Shown here piece after piece: positions 44,898 through 52,836 of a stretch of DNA of 64,000 nucleotides. The position numbers and the translations under genes were made by a program. Positions within the stretch are counted from its first letter, which is position 1, and each line of letters starts with the position of its first letter. Location: assembly GCA_963718695.1 (NCBI GenBank), contig OY970371.1, positions 2,976,001-3,040,000 on the forward strand, in the 5' to 3' direction. Origin of the DNA: Manganitrophus sp963718695. Lineage in GTDB: Bacteria > Nitrospirota > Nitrospiria > SBBL01 > Manganitrophaceae. A model generated the notes under the pieces. That model was not told the origin of the DNA. It ran no database searches and saw nothing but the letters and a program-made list of their open reading frames with translations.

Positions 44898-46445
44898 ATG
44901 CAAAGAAGTCTTAAAGAAAAACTCCTTCTTCGGCCAGGCGACCTCAACGCCTTCTTCGGCCTTGTCGTCGACAACATGACCCAGTTGGTGATCATGGCGT
45001 CGATCCTGGTCGGCCTTTTCCAATTTCCGCGTGAGATCGTCTACGGCCGGATGATCCCCGGGTCGGCGATCGGCGTCTTGATCGGCGATCTGATCTACAC
45101 GATCATGGCGATCCGGCTCGCCCGCCGGACCGGCCGATCCGATATTACCGCGATGCCGCTGGGGATCGACACCCCTTCCCTCTTCGCCTTTACCTTCGGC
45201 GTCATCGGCCCCGCTTATCTGGCCACAAACGATGCGGCGCTCGCCTGGAAGATCTCGACGGCGGTGATCATCCTGGTCGGGCTGGTCAAAACGGCGGGGG
45301 CGTTCCTGGGGCCGATGATCCAGCGGGCCGTCCCCCGCGCCGGCCTGCTCGGGCCGATCGCCGGGGTGGCGCTTCTTCTGATCGCTTTTCTTCCGTTGTT
45401 GAAGATCGTCCAAAACCCGCTGGTCGGATTTCTCTCGCTGATCGTGATCCTCGCCTGCATCGTCGGGAAGATCCCGTTTCCCTTTCGAATTCCTGCCGCC
45501 TTCGCAGCGGTCGTGCTGGGGATTCTCGTCTCCGCGCTGCTCGGCCTCTTCGGACAAGGCGCCGCGCCGGCCCCTTTGCATGAGGCAGCAACGATGGGGG
45601 CCCTCCCTTTGCCGACGCTTCAGTTCTTGGAAGGACTTCCCCATGTGCTGACCTACCTTCCGATCGCCCTGCCGTTCGCCATCATCGTCATCATCGGCGG
45701 GATCGACGTGACCGAGAGCGCCGCGGCGGCGGGGGATGAATACGACACCCGGTCGATTCTCCTGACCAGCGGGCTCTCGACAATCGCGAGCGGTCTTTGC
45801 GGCGGCGTGGTCCAGACGACCCCTTACATCGGCCACCCGGCGTACAAGGAGATGGGGGGCGGGGCCGGTTATACGTTGGCGACCTCCCTTTTTATCGGTC
45901 TGGCCGGGATCTTCGGCTTTCTCGGCACCGTGGTCGATCTGCTCCCGGAGGCGGCGGTGGCGCCGATTTTGGTCTTTATCGGATTGGAGATCACCGCACA
46001 GGCCTTTGCCGCCACCCCGAAGGAGCATTACAAAGCGGTCGCTTTCGCCTTCCTCCCGGTGATCGCCGCCGTCATCTTGATCCAGCTGAACGGCTTGCTC
46101 GGCCACCTCGGAAAACGCGCGGCCGACCTGCAAGGGGAGACCGCCATCACCTATCAGGCGCTCCTCTTTCTCTCCAACGGCTTCATCGTCTCCTCGCTTC
46201 TCTGGGGCGGGGCGCTGGCGGAGATCATCGACCGGCGGCTTCTCCGCGCGGCCGCCTTCTTCGGCCTCGCCGGCGCGCTGGCCCTCTTCGGCGTGATCCA
46301 CTCTCCTTTCGAAGACGGACGGCTTTTCTTTCCGTGGGGAATGGAGACGACCCGGCCTTTCATGATGGCCGTCGCGTATGGATTGATGGCGGTGTTTCTT
46401 ATCGGGATGGCCGTTGCCCGAAAAGATCATCCCGATCGATTGTAG
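44898..46445 (+). CDS. NCS2/AzgA-type purine permease
   Basis: 515 residues with about 13 helices. It opens GDLNAFFGLVVDNMTQLVIM; further marks are MPLGIDTPSLFAFTFGVIGP, VIIGGIDVTESAAAAGDEYD and GVVQTTPYIGHPAYKEMGGG. These sit where NCS2 proteins carry their substrate-site TM8 and TM10 motifs, nearer the AzgA (adenine/guanine/hypoxanthine) branch. A weaker family is not needed. The stop codon lies inside a dispersed palindrome. Confidence 0.85.
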   Translation: MQRSLKEKLLLRPGDLNAFFGLVVDNMTQLVIMASILVGLFQFPREIVYGRMIPGSAIGVLIGDLIYTIMAIRLARRTGRSDITAMPLGIDTPSLFAFTFGVIGPAYLATNDAALAWKISTAVIILVGLVKTAGAFLGPMIQRAVPRAGLLGPIAGVALLLIAFLPLLKIVQNPLVGFLSLIVILACIVGKIPFPFRIPAAFAAVVLGILVSALLGLFGQGAAPAPLHEAATMGALPLPTLQFLEGLPHVLTYLPIALPFAIIVIIGGIDVTESAAAAGDEYDTRSILLTSGLSTIASGLCGGVVQTTPYIGHPAYKEMGGGAGYTLATSLFIGLAGIFGFLGTVVDLLPEAAVAPILVFIGLEITAQAFAATPKEHYKAVAFAFLPVIAAVILIQLNGLLGHLGKRAADLQGETAITYQALLFLSNGFIVSSLLWGGALAEIIDRRLLRAAAFFGLAGALALFGVIHSPFEDGRLFFPWGMETTRPFMMAVAYGLMAVFLIGMAVARKDHPDRL

Positions 46446-46525
46446 GGGCGGACCGGTGTGTCCGCCCTGTCCCTTCTGGAAAATCACACAATAAAAAAGG
46501 GCGCACACATCGGTGCGCCCCTACA
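46441..46525. repeat. Double palindrome, TGTAGGGGCG...CGCCCCTACA
   Basis: The outer ends TGTAGGGGCG and CGCCCCTACA are inverted, and inside lie two smaller dyads (GGGCGGAC..GTCCGCCC type; GGGCGCAC..GTGCGCCC). It sits between convergent genes and contains the permease stop. Related to 7938-7968 and 62861-62886. Confidence 0.65.
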
Positions 46526-46553
46526 AACAATTACAATTTATGTCAAAGAGGAT

Positions 46554-47513
46554 TTAAACCGGCAGGTGGGCGTGGACGACGGCGGCGAGCGCCTGGATGA
46601 AGAGCGGCGAGGCGTTGAGTGACTCGGTCCGGCGGAGTTCGATCCCTTTGGATTGCGCCGTCTGCTTGTAGAGGATGTCGATGTCGTAGAGGATCTCGAC
46701 ATGGTCGCAGACGAATCCGACCGGAACGATGAGGAGACTTTTCTCTCCCTGAGCGGCCAGCTCGTTGAGGACGTCATCCACCTCCGGTCCCAGCCATTTC
46801 CCCGGCGACATTCCGCGGCTCTGATAGGCAAAACGGGAATTCACATTCCCCAACCGCTTCACCACGCCGGCGACGGTCGCCTCCAACTCCTTCGGATAAG
46901 GATCTCCCTCCGCGAGGACCCGCTCCGGAAGGGAGTGGGCGGTAAAAAGGATCGGAATCGTCGATCGGATTTCTTCCGGATAATCTTTCAGCGCCTCCTT
47001 GACCTTCTTTGCGAAGGCATCCAGGAGGAGCGGCTGGTTGTGCCAGCTCTCGACCGTCGTGACGGCCAGATCGCTTCCGGCGTCGGTAAGCGCCGTCTGA
47101 ACCGCTTGAATGTAGGCGCCGACGCTCAACTTGGAATATTGCGGGGCCAGGCTGAGGGCGATGAGCTGTTGCGACTGATCTTCGATGATCTGCTTGACCG
47201 CCTCTTTGATGAAGGGGGTCCAATGGCGCATTCCGATGTAGACCCGGAAGCGGGAGGACTTTTTGTTCAGCTCGGCTTCCAGGGCGGCCGCCTGCTGCTG
47301 TGTGATCTCCAGCAGAGGGGACTTCCCGCCGATCAACCGGTAGCGTTCCGTCACCTGCGCGACGATCTCGGGCGAGGGGACCCGCTCCTTCATGATGTGG
47401 CGAAGAAACGGCGCGACATCATCGAGCGAGTCGGGGCCGCCGTGGGCCATTAAAAGAACGGCGACCTGGTCGGGCGGGGCCTTTTTGATCGGATTTCCGT
47501 TCCGGGTGATCAT
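46554..47513 (-). CDS. hemH: Ferrochelatase
   Basis: Inserts Fe2+ into the porphyrin in the last or near-last step of haem synthesis. 319 residues. Metal-site histidine in LFTAHSLPERV and the acidic partner region in CDHVEILYDID; the start is AVLLMAHGGPDSLDDVAPFL. The ATG (47513) overlaps a TGA that closes the relic hemE tail, which is the original hemE-hemH coupling. The RM island now lies immediately upstream, so hemH transcription must run through it or from a new promoter. Confidence 0.93.
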   Translation of the reverse strand: MITRNGNPIKKAPPDQVAVLLMAHGGPDSLDDVAPFLRHIMKERVPSPEIVAQVTERYRLIGGKSPLLEITQQQAAALEAELNKKSSRFRVYIGMRHWTPFIKEAVKQIIEDQSQQLIALSLAPQYSKLSVGAYIQAVQTALTDAGSDLAVTTVESWHNQPLLLDAFAKKVKEALKDYPEEIRSTIPILFTAHSLPERVLAEGDPYPKELEATVAGVVKRLGNVNSRFAYQSRGMSPGKWLGPEVDDVLNELAAQGEKSLLIVPVGFVCDHVEILYDIDILYKQTAQSKGIELRRTESLNASPLFIQALAAVVHAHLPV

Positions 47514-47595
47514 CGCGCGCTTTTTCGATGGACCCGCTCGATCACCGCGTCAACGCTCTCGAGCGGCGTCTCCGAAAGGATGCCGTGATAAAGAC
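47510..47595 (-). pseudogene. hemE: Relic 3' end of hemE (about 25 codons), fused to vsr
   Basis: The last residues of the vsr frame, HGILSETPLESVDAVIERVH then RKSAR, match the true HemE end (HGILPETPLESVDALIERVH, LKSDRS) in the same frame. The stop overlaps the hemH ATG as expected for the ancestral hemE-hemH junction. It is thus a detached hemE tail. DNA identity is 53/59 over the core. Confidence 0.85.
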
Positions 47596-48052
47596 TCTCA
47601 CCTGCCCTATTGTTACCCATATTCATATTTCGCGTCATGGGAGTGACTAAGACTAGCTTAGCCTTAATTCTTGCAACAACTCTGTCAAGTTTGGTTAGTG
47701 AATGCTCCCACACCCGGATTGCTGACCATCCAGTTCGCCGGAGTTGAGCAGTTATCCTTTTGTCTCTTGCCATGTTGCGCCTCACTTTTTTATCCCAGTA
47801 CTTTCGCGAAGAGTGGGGTCTACGATAACAACGCGGACAACCATGCCAAAAACATCCATCAACAAAGATAATAAGATGCTCATTATCGAAAACAAAGTCT
47901 GGAACGCCCGGCAAATCTGTCGCATGCATTCGCCAGCCGCGAACTTTTGCGCGCATAAGAGCAAAACGCAACCGCCTCTCGGTTGACAAGTTGCCTTTCG
48001 AACGGACAGAAGCCATCACCCGAGAGCGGGTTTTTCGATCCACCGAGTCCAT
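47510..48052 (-). CDS. vsr: Vsr very-short-patch mismatch endonuclease
   Basis: Nicks T:G mismatches that arise when methylated cytosine deaminates. The Vsr core is clear: RKTRSRVMASVRSKG at the start, DLPGVPDFVF (metal Asp) and FVDGCFWHGCPRC (active-site region), then WSAIRVWEHSL. The core ends near residue 135. The final about 45 residues are foreign to the family; the last 25 are the hemE tail relic. It starts two bases after the methylase stop, matching its role as partner of a C5 methylase. Base composition is lower in GC than the haem genes. Confidence 0.92.
   Translation of the reverse strand: MDSVDRKTRSRVMASVRSKGNLSTERRLRFALMRAKVRGWRMHATDLPGVPDFVFDNEHLIIFVDGCFWHGCPRCYRRPHSSRKYWDKKVRRNMARDKRITAQLRRTGWSAIRVWEHSLTKLDRVVARIKAKLVLVTPMTRNMNMGNNRAGESLYHGILSETPLESVDAVIERVHRKSAR
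47530..47588. repeat. Direct repeat, hemE-tail copy at hemH side of RM island
   Basis: 59 bases from GGACCCGCTCGATCA to ATGCCGTGA, 53 identical to 50311-50369 in the same orientation, spaced 2781 bases. The pair brackets the endonuclease, methylase and vsr genes. Confidence 0.85.
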
Positions 48053-48054
48053 AC

Positions 48055-49245
48055 CTATGTGACTTCCTCAACTAATTGATTGAGGACGTTTCGAGCTATC
48101 CATGATATGGCTGGAACGCACACAGCATCTCCAAAACCAGTTAGGGCCTGATTTTCGTCAACATCAATTTGATAGCAATCTGGAACACCTTGAAGTCTCG
48201 CATATTCTCTTGAAGTCATGTTGCGCATTCTAATCTGGCCCATACCAGCCCTTAACACAAATTGTCGACTGCTTCCACCATTAGCTGTTCGTAAACAACC
48301 TGCAATATCATCTTTCCGGACTTCTACCCTCTGCTCATTATCTCTGCGCCTCCGGAAAAACGTTCTAAAAACATAACTCTCTTGTTGAGCGAGAACCTCA
48401 ACTCTATGGCGGTGTGGGTTGGACATCATTGCCAAATGGCGATCTACCTCATGATCTGACCACCAACGACTGTCCTCTTCTGCCAATTCCTGAATCACTT
48501 GAGAGGCAAGACCTCCCTGCAATAACGGCAAAGGCTGAGGGATATGCAAAGACATCCATTGTAAATCCCGGTTCGCATTGATCGCATTCTTGATGCCCTT
48601 AGAGGAAAGGGAAGGAGAGCGGCTGAGAAGAACCTGAATGTCAAAATTGCCAGTCCAACACTTTGCTCCAACTACGAATATTCGGTTACGGCTTTGGGGA
48701 GTAAACCGAAGAGCGTTCAACAGAAAAACATCACATACATAGCCTAAATCATTGAGAGCTTTGATTGTCACTCTAAAATCAGCTCCGTTATTAGATGTCA
48801 GCCACCCAGGAACATTTTCCACAAGCACAAGCGGTGAAGCGCTTTCGCCTTGCTCTTGTAAAACTCTCACAAAACCCCAGAATGCGCTTGAATGTTCCCC
48901 GCTCATGCCATTCATATTCCCGGCAAGGGACAAGTCAATACAGGGGAATGAGCATGTCGCCAGTGTTGCCTCTGGAATAGAACGAACATCAAGATCAAAA
49001 ACATTAGAGCATTGGTAATGGTTCACATTTCTGAAAAAACCCTCATACATTTGCAGCTTCTGTTCCGACCAATCATTGGCAAATAGCACCCGCCAACCTT
49101 CTCGTTCCAATCCCATTCGGACTAAACCGATTCCGGCAAAGTACTCGGCCACAGTAAGCGGAAGCCTTGCACACGGAGCGATTTCGAACCTGCGATTATC
49201 TTGGGCCAGATCGCTCGTAGTTTCGGAAAACATGTGATGGCTCAT
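48055..49245 (-). CDS. DNA cytosine-5 methyltransferase (Dcm-like)
   Basis: 396 residues. Motif I is AEYFAGIGLVRMGLE, the catalytic Cys is C102 in CSFPCIDLSLAGN, motif VI is ENVPGWLT (E143), motif VIII is QSRNRIFVVG, and motif X is GFGDAVCVPAISWIARNV. The target-recognition region lies between about 230 and 320. Adjacent Vsr points to an m5C target prone to T:G mismatch; the sequence specificity cannot be read. AT-richer than the flanks, consistent with transfer. Confidence 0.93.
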   Translation of the reverse strand: MSHHMFSETTSDLAQDNRRFEIAPCARLPLTVAEYFAGIGLVRMGLEREGWRVLFANDWSEQKLQMYEGFFRNVNHYQCSNVFDLDVRSIPEATLATCSFPCIDLSLAGNMNGMSGEHSSAFWGFVRVLQEQGESASPLVLVENVPGWLTSNNGADFRVTIKALNDLGYVCDVFLLNALRFTPQSRNRIFVVGAKCWTGNFDIQVLLSRSPSLSSKGIKNAINANRDLQWMSLHIPQPLPLLQGGLASQVIQELAEEDSRWWSDHEVDRHLAMMSNPHRHRVEVLAQQESYVFRTFFRRRRDNEQRVEVRKDDIAGCLRTANGGSSRQFVLRAGMGQIRMRNMTSREYARLQGVPDCYQIDVDENQALTGFGDAVCVPAISWIARNVLNQLVEEVT

Positions 49246-49269
49246 ATCTTCACCGCATTGAAACGTATG

Positions 49270-50229
49270 CTAAAGGTTTCTCGGTAATTCAATCAGCATG
49301 GATTTATCAGGTTCTACTTTATTTACCCGTTCGTTGTATTTTTCAAGAAGAAGCCGAAATCCCCCCACAAGCTTCCCCTTCGAAAAGACAGACAATTCTT
49401 CAATGTTTTGCGCAACAAAAGATTCTATCGATTGGACAGCTATTCTGCCTGGAAGCATGTTCTCAGCGTTCTGCCTTGTGCCTACTAATATTCTATCCGG
49501 AACCAAGATGTAAGTCCTATACCCCATTTCGACATTTTGTTTACACTTTTCAAGATGCCCTAAATTAGGAGAGACTGTCACATGAAACACTGTGTCATTT
49601 ACCGAAAAATCCCCAGGACTTCCCGATTGGATATCCGAGGTGCTATAGGAATCGTTCCTGATCTCAACTTCGGGAAACCTAAGCGACAGTTTAGCGCCGA
49701 CCAAATACTGCGCTACCGGTCCTTCTTTCCCGCTCTCTTTTGCTTTCTCCAAAACATCATGGATTGTTTGCCATGTCGTGTTCTCTGAATTGTAAGCGAG
49801 TTTCACACGCTCCCGGCTGAAATATTCCCTAACTTTTCCCACCAAAAATATTTGAGCTTCTTCCAAAACCTGACTTCTCTCATCCTTTGGGAAATCCTCT
49901 AGGCGAGCTCGCCTCAGCGCCTCTAAAAGTTTCTCTATCCCTCCAGCCAACCCACGATTAGTGCGCCCGGCTTCTGAAGAGAATGTCCGAGTCTCACCAT
50001 GACGAGCAAGAATCTTTCTAGTTCTTGCCCCACCGGCGCCTTTTATTTGCGACCTTCCTTTAGTTCTGTGGTGGTCTATATTGAGGGTATAGTTATTTTT
50101 AAGGTTCTCAAGAACTACTAACGCCCCTGAAACCGTTCCCTTTGCGGGGAGGTTATTATTCTGCTTCAATAAAGGAAGTTGCCTCCACCACTTTTTCATT
50201 AGCATTATTACTTCTTGCTTTTTAGTCAT
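49270..50229 (-). CDS. Putative restriction endonuclease, DUF4928-like
   Basis: 319 residues, soluble, directly upstream of the methylase on the same strand. The N-terminal half is helical and basic; a conserved-looking core is SGSPGDFSVNDTVFHVTVSP near residue 210, which could be a nuclease-like GDF/strand motif, though a clear PD-ExK Lys is not seen. Proteins of DUF4928 type occur beside Dcm and Vsr homologues, which with the operon makes it the likely cutting partner. That family name is from memory; activity is inference. Confidence 0.6.
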   Translation of the reverse strand: MTKKQEVIMLMKKWWRQLPLLKQNNNLPAKGTVSGALVVLENLKNNYTLNIDHHRTKGRSQIKGAGGARTRKILARHGETRTFSSEAGRTNRGLAGGIEKLLEALRRARLEDFPKDERSQVLEEAQIFLVGKVREYFSRERVKLAYNSENTTWQTIHDVLEKAKESGKEGPVAQYLVGAKLSLRFPEVEIRNDSYSTSDIQSGSPGDFSVNDTVFHVTVSPNLGHLEKCKQNVEMGYRTYILVPDRILVGTRQNAENMLPGRIAVQSIESFVAQNIEELSVFSKGKLVGGFRLLLEKYNERVNKVEPDKSMLIELPRNL

Positions 50230-50287
50230 TAAGGCATTCTAACCCAATGATCAGAAAATTAAATCAGGAATGAATTTAGAAATGCTT

Positions 50288-51337
50288 TTATGATCGATCC
50301 GATTTCAGGTGGACCCGCTCGATCAGCGCGTCGACGCTTTCGAGCGGCGTCTCGGGAAGAATGCCGTGACCGAGATTAAAAATGTGGCCAGGGCGGTTGG
50401 CGGCGCGGCGAAGGATCTCATCCACCTGCCTTTCGATTTCCGGCCGCGGCGCGAAGAGGACGAGCGGATCGAGATTCCCCTGAACGGCGACATCATCCCC
50501 CAGCCGCTTCCATCCTTCATCCAGATTGACCCGCCAGTCGAGGCCGATCACATCCCCCCCCGCCTCTTTCTGCAGCTCCAGCAGCGTGGCGGTCCCCGTT
50601 CCGAAGTGGATCAACGGGACCCCTGCGTTTCGAAGGGCGGTGAAGAGCGCTTTCATGTGGGGAAAGACGAAGCGCCGGTAGTCGTCGGGGGAGAGGGCGC
50701 CGATCCAACTGTCAAAAACCTGAAGCGCCTGCGCCCCGGCTTTCACCTGTGCCAAGAGGTAATCGGAGAGGACCCGGACCAGCTTCGTCATCAGGAGATC
50801 CCAAACCTCCGGCGCGCCGTACATCATCCGCTTGGTGTCGAGGTAGTTCCGGGAATGGCCCCCTTCGATCATGTAGCTCGCCAGGGTAAACGGGGCGCCG
50901 GCAAATCCGATGAGCGGCACCTTCAGCTCGCGCCGAACCTGCCGGATCGCCTCCATCACGTAGCCGAGGCTCTCTTCCGGCTCGACCGGCCGGAGCGCTT
51001 CGACCCCCTTTTTATCTTTCACCGGATTGTGGATGGCGGGACCTTCCCCCTTGACGAATTCGAGCTGCAGCCCCATCGGCTCCAGCGGCAGGAGAATGTC
51101 GGCGAAGATGATCGACGCGTCGAGATCGAACCGCTTGATCGGCTGCAGGGTCACCTCGGCGGCCAGCTCCGGCGTTTTGCAGACGGTCAGGAGCGAATGT
51201 TTCGCCCGGATCTCGCGAAACTCCTTCATATAGCGCCCCGCCTGGCGCATCAGCCAAATCGGCGTGTAATCAACCGGCTCCCGCCGGCAGGCTTTTAAGA
51301 ATCGATCGTTCGTGGGAGACTCCTCGCTAGGTGTCAC
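50288..51337 (-). CDS. hemE: Uroporphyrinogen decarboxylase
   Basis: Decarboxylates uroporphyrinogen III to coproporphyrinogen III. Family start motif NDRFLKACRREPVDYTPIWL followed by MRQAGRYM, GFAGAPFTLASYMIEGG in the middle, VIGLDWRVN and the end HGILPETPLESVDALIERVH. The start is unusual: GAGGAG is followed after six bases by ACG (51313) where ATG is expected, and the nearest legal start is an in-frame GTG at 51337 inside a palindromic element. The longer frame to 51466 is repeat-derived (HPERSERSRFEILRH) and is not accepted. Its last codons come from the repeat described at 50311. Confidence 0.9.
   Translation of the reverse strand: MTPSEESPTNDRFLKACRREPVDYTPIWLMRQAGRYMKEFREIRAKHSLLTVCKTPELAAEVTLQPIKRFDLDASIIFADILLPLEPMGLQLEFVKGEGPAIHNPVKDKKGVEALRPVEPEESLGYVMEAIRQVRRELKVPLIGFAGAPFTLASYMIEGGHSRNYLDTKRMMYGAPEVWDLLMTKLVRVLSDYLLAQVKAGAQALQVFDSWIGALSPDDYRRFVFPHMKALFTALRNAGVPLIHFGTGTATLLELQKEAGGDVIGLDWRVNLDEGWKRLGDDVAVQGNLDPLVLFAPRPEIERQVDEILRRAANRPGHIFNLGHGILPETPLESVDALIERVHLKSDRS
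50311..50369. repeat. Direct repeat, intact hemE 3' copy at far side of RM island
   Basis: Partner of 47530-47588 (53 of 59 bases identical). It lies within the coding 3' end of the complete hemE. Confidence 0.85.
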
Positions 51338-51395
51338 TCTGAGGCAGTGCCGAAGAATCTCGAAACGAGACCTTTCGCTTCGCTCAGGATGACAG
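51331..51395. repeat. Palindromic TGTCA..CTGAG / CTCAGGATGACA element upstream of hemE
   Basis: Ends TGTCACTCTGAG and CTCAGGATGACAG are inverted; inside are GAATCTCG and CGAGACCTTTCGCTTCGCT. This is the familiar dispersed element whose translation gives HPERSERS-like peptides. It abuts the hemE ribosome site and supplies the GTG. Confidence 0.75.
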
Positions 51396-51546
51396 AATAG
51401 AAATTCGAAAAAACCGGGTCTTATTAAAGAAGTGGGGATTTTAACATCCTGGGGAGGAGGTGTCAAATTGCTGAAAGACGGGTAGCGGAGTTAAATTCTA
51501 TTTGAGTCCATGCGGCAAGGAAAAGGGCACGGATGGATGGTTCCCC

Positions 51547-52029
51547 CTATTTCTTACGCTTCTTCTGACTCAAATTATTGTTATGACAATCAACAATTAT
51601 AGACACACCGTCTCTGGTAATTTTGGCTATAAAAGGGCGTGTACTCCTTTCTATCAATTTATACATAGAGGATAATTTTGGAATTATTAGATCTGCTATC
51701 TGTTGGCCATTAAGACCTTTGCAGGTAACTATAAAAGCACCTACCCCGGAGTTTATAAGAGCCATTCTTTCGAGTGGGCGGTATCTGATTCGATCATCTT
51801 TTGTAATAACAAACCATCCTTTTTCGCCAACAAACTTAAGCCACTCAATATCTTTTTCATCAAGTTTAAAGTGATCATCATGAATTTCTACTTTTACATT
51901 AGCCTTACGAAGTGCATCTGTAATGGTTAATTTTCCGAGACTACGGTCAAGGAAAAAAACGGTAGGTTTAGGCGGCGTCTGGAAGTTCGCAGCGGATTGC
52001 TTCCTGGATTTGGAGCGGCTGGAGCCCAT
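51547..52029 (-). CDS. PIN-like domain protein (VapC45-type putative toxin)
   Basis: 160 residues. Acidic motifs in PIN-like order: TVFFLDRSLGKL, HDDHFKLDEKDIEWLKFVGE and WFVITKDDRIRYRPLE. This matches the small PIN-like family often paired with DUF433 proteins, usually annotated as RNase toxins. The N-terminal 20 residues overlap the DUF433 gene by 62 bases, typical of a coupled toxin-antitoxin pair. The tail is basic (SQKKRKK). Clearly lower GC than the haem genes. Confidence 0.72.
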   Translation of the reverse strand: MGSSRSKSRKQSAANFQTPPKPTVFFLDRSLGKLTITDALRKANVKVEIHDDHFKLDEKDIEWLKFVGEKGWFVITKDDRIRYRPLERMALINSGVGAFIVTCKGLNGQQIADLIIPKLSSMYKLIERSTRPFIAKITRDGVSIIVDCHNNNLSQKKRKK

Positions 52030-52672
52030 AATCGTTGCTTAACTCTTCAATCGATTCGCCGGCCTTATAGCGCTCTGCGATAATTTCAGTTGGAATACCC
52101 GTTCCAGCCAAAACAGGACGCCCAAAGGAGATATAAGGATCGATAACAACTGTTTTGGGCTCTTCAGAATAGTTTTTCCTGGTAAACGGATAAAGCCTGA
52201 TGGGAATACCGGCATGATCTCTTTCGATACGGTGAAGATAGGCTTGCAAGATATCACGTATGGCTATTTGCCCATGCTTTGATGCGTTGATAAAACACCC
52301 ATGCTCAATGAAAAGATCTATCCCATTTGTTTCAAATTCCTGATCTACTAGCGGGTGCTCTGACTTTAGATTTTCTCTGACGTACTCGAGGGCCCTTCTT
52401 ATATTTTTTAAAGGAACATTATGATACTTACGAGTTGCATTTAAAACATGGGCCTCCACGAGATTTATAAAGGAGAGTAGATTTTGACTTTTATCAGGAA
52501 TATGGATGATGGGTTTAAAGAACCGCATACCTGTGCCGCTTGGATAAGGGCGCCCCATGATCCATGATTTCAGGGTAGTTACAGGAATCCCAAGGTAACG
52601 CGCCGCTTCTCTAATAGGATATGCTGGTAGATTGCGTAAATCGTTCAGGTTTTTTGTTTGTTTTTTGTTCAT
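51968..52672 (-). CDS. DUF433 antitoxin-like protein with N-terminal HTH
   Basis: 234 residues. N-terminal helix-turn-helix like MerR/excisionase (YPIREAARYLGIPVTTLKSW), a middle region, then the DUF433 domain (VIDPYISFGRPVLAGTGIPT followed by EIIAERYKAGESIEELSNDY). DUF433 proteins are common antitoxins of PIN-like partners. The HTH suggests autoregulation. It is upstream of the PIN-like gene on the same strand; the low GC of both suggests acquisition. Confidence 0.78.
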   Translation of the reverse strand: MNKKQTKNLNDLRNLPAYPIREAARYLGIPVTTLKSWIMGRPYPSGTGMRFFKPIIHIPDKSQNLLSFINLVEAHVLNATRKYHNVPLKNIRRALEYVRENLKSEHPLVDQEFETNGIDLFIEHGCFINASKHGQIAIRDILQAYLHRIERDHAGIPIRLYPFTRKNYSEEPKTVVIDPYISFGRPVLAGTGIPTEIIAERYKAGESIEELSNDYGLQPLQIQEAIRCELPDAA

Positions 52673-52836
52673 GAACCGAGAACCTTCCCAAAACTTACTG
52701 TCGGATGATCTGTATCTGTATAAGAGGAGGGATTTAGATTCAAATATTCTTTAAGTGCATACCATAGTAGTAGGGAATAGTCAAGAACTTGCATAAGCCG
52801 GTACTGGTAAAAATTTAAACTTACCAGTACCCGCTG

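Noticed and set aside
44820..46508. A 562-residue open frame on the minus strand opposite the permease
   Set aside because: Very rich in Arg/Asp/Gly/Gln with no domain or ribosome site; it is the mirror of a GC-rich membrane-protein gene.
47596..47650. A novel C-terminal domain of Vsr
   Set aside because: The last part is the hemE tail and the link before it is short and without pattern, so it is a fusion scar.
51338..51466. Extended N-terminus of HemE
   Set aside because: It reads through a dispersed palindrome (HPERSERS-type peptide) and has no HemE similarity.
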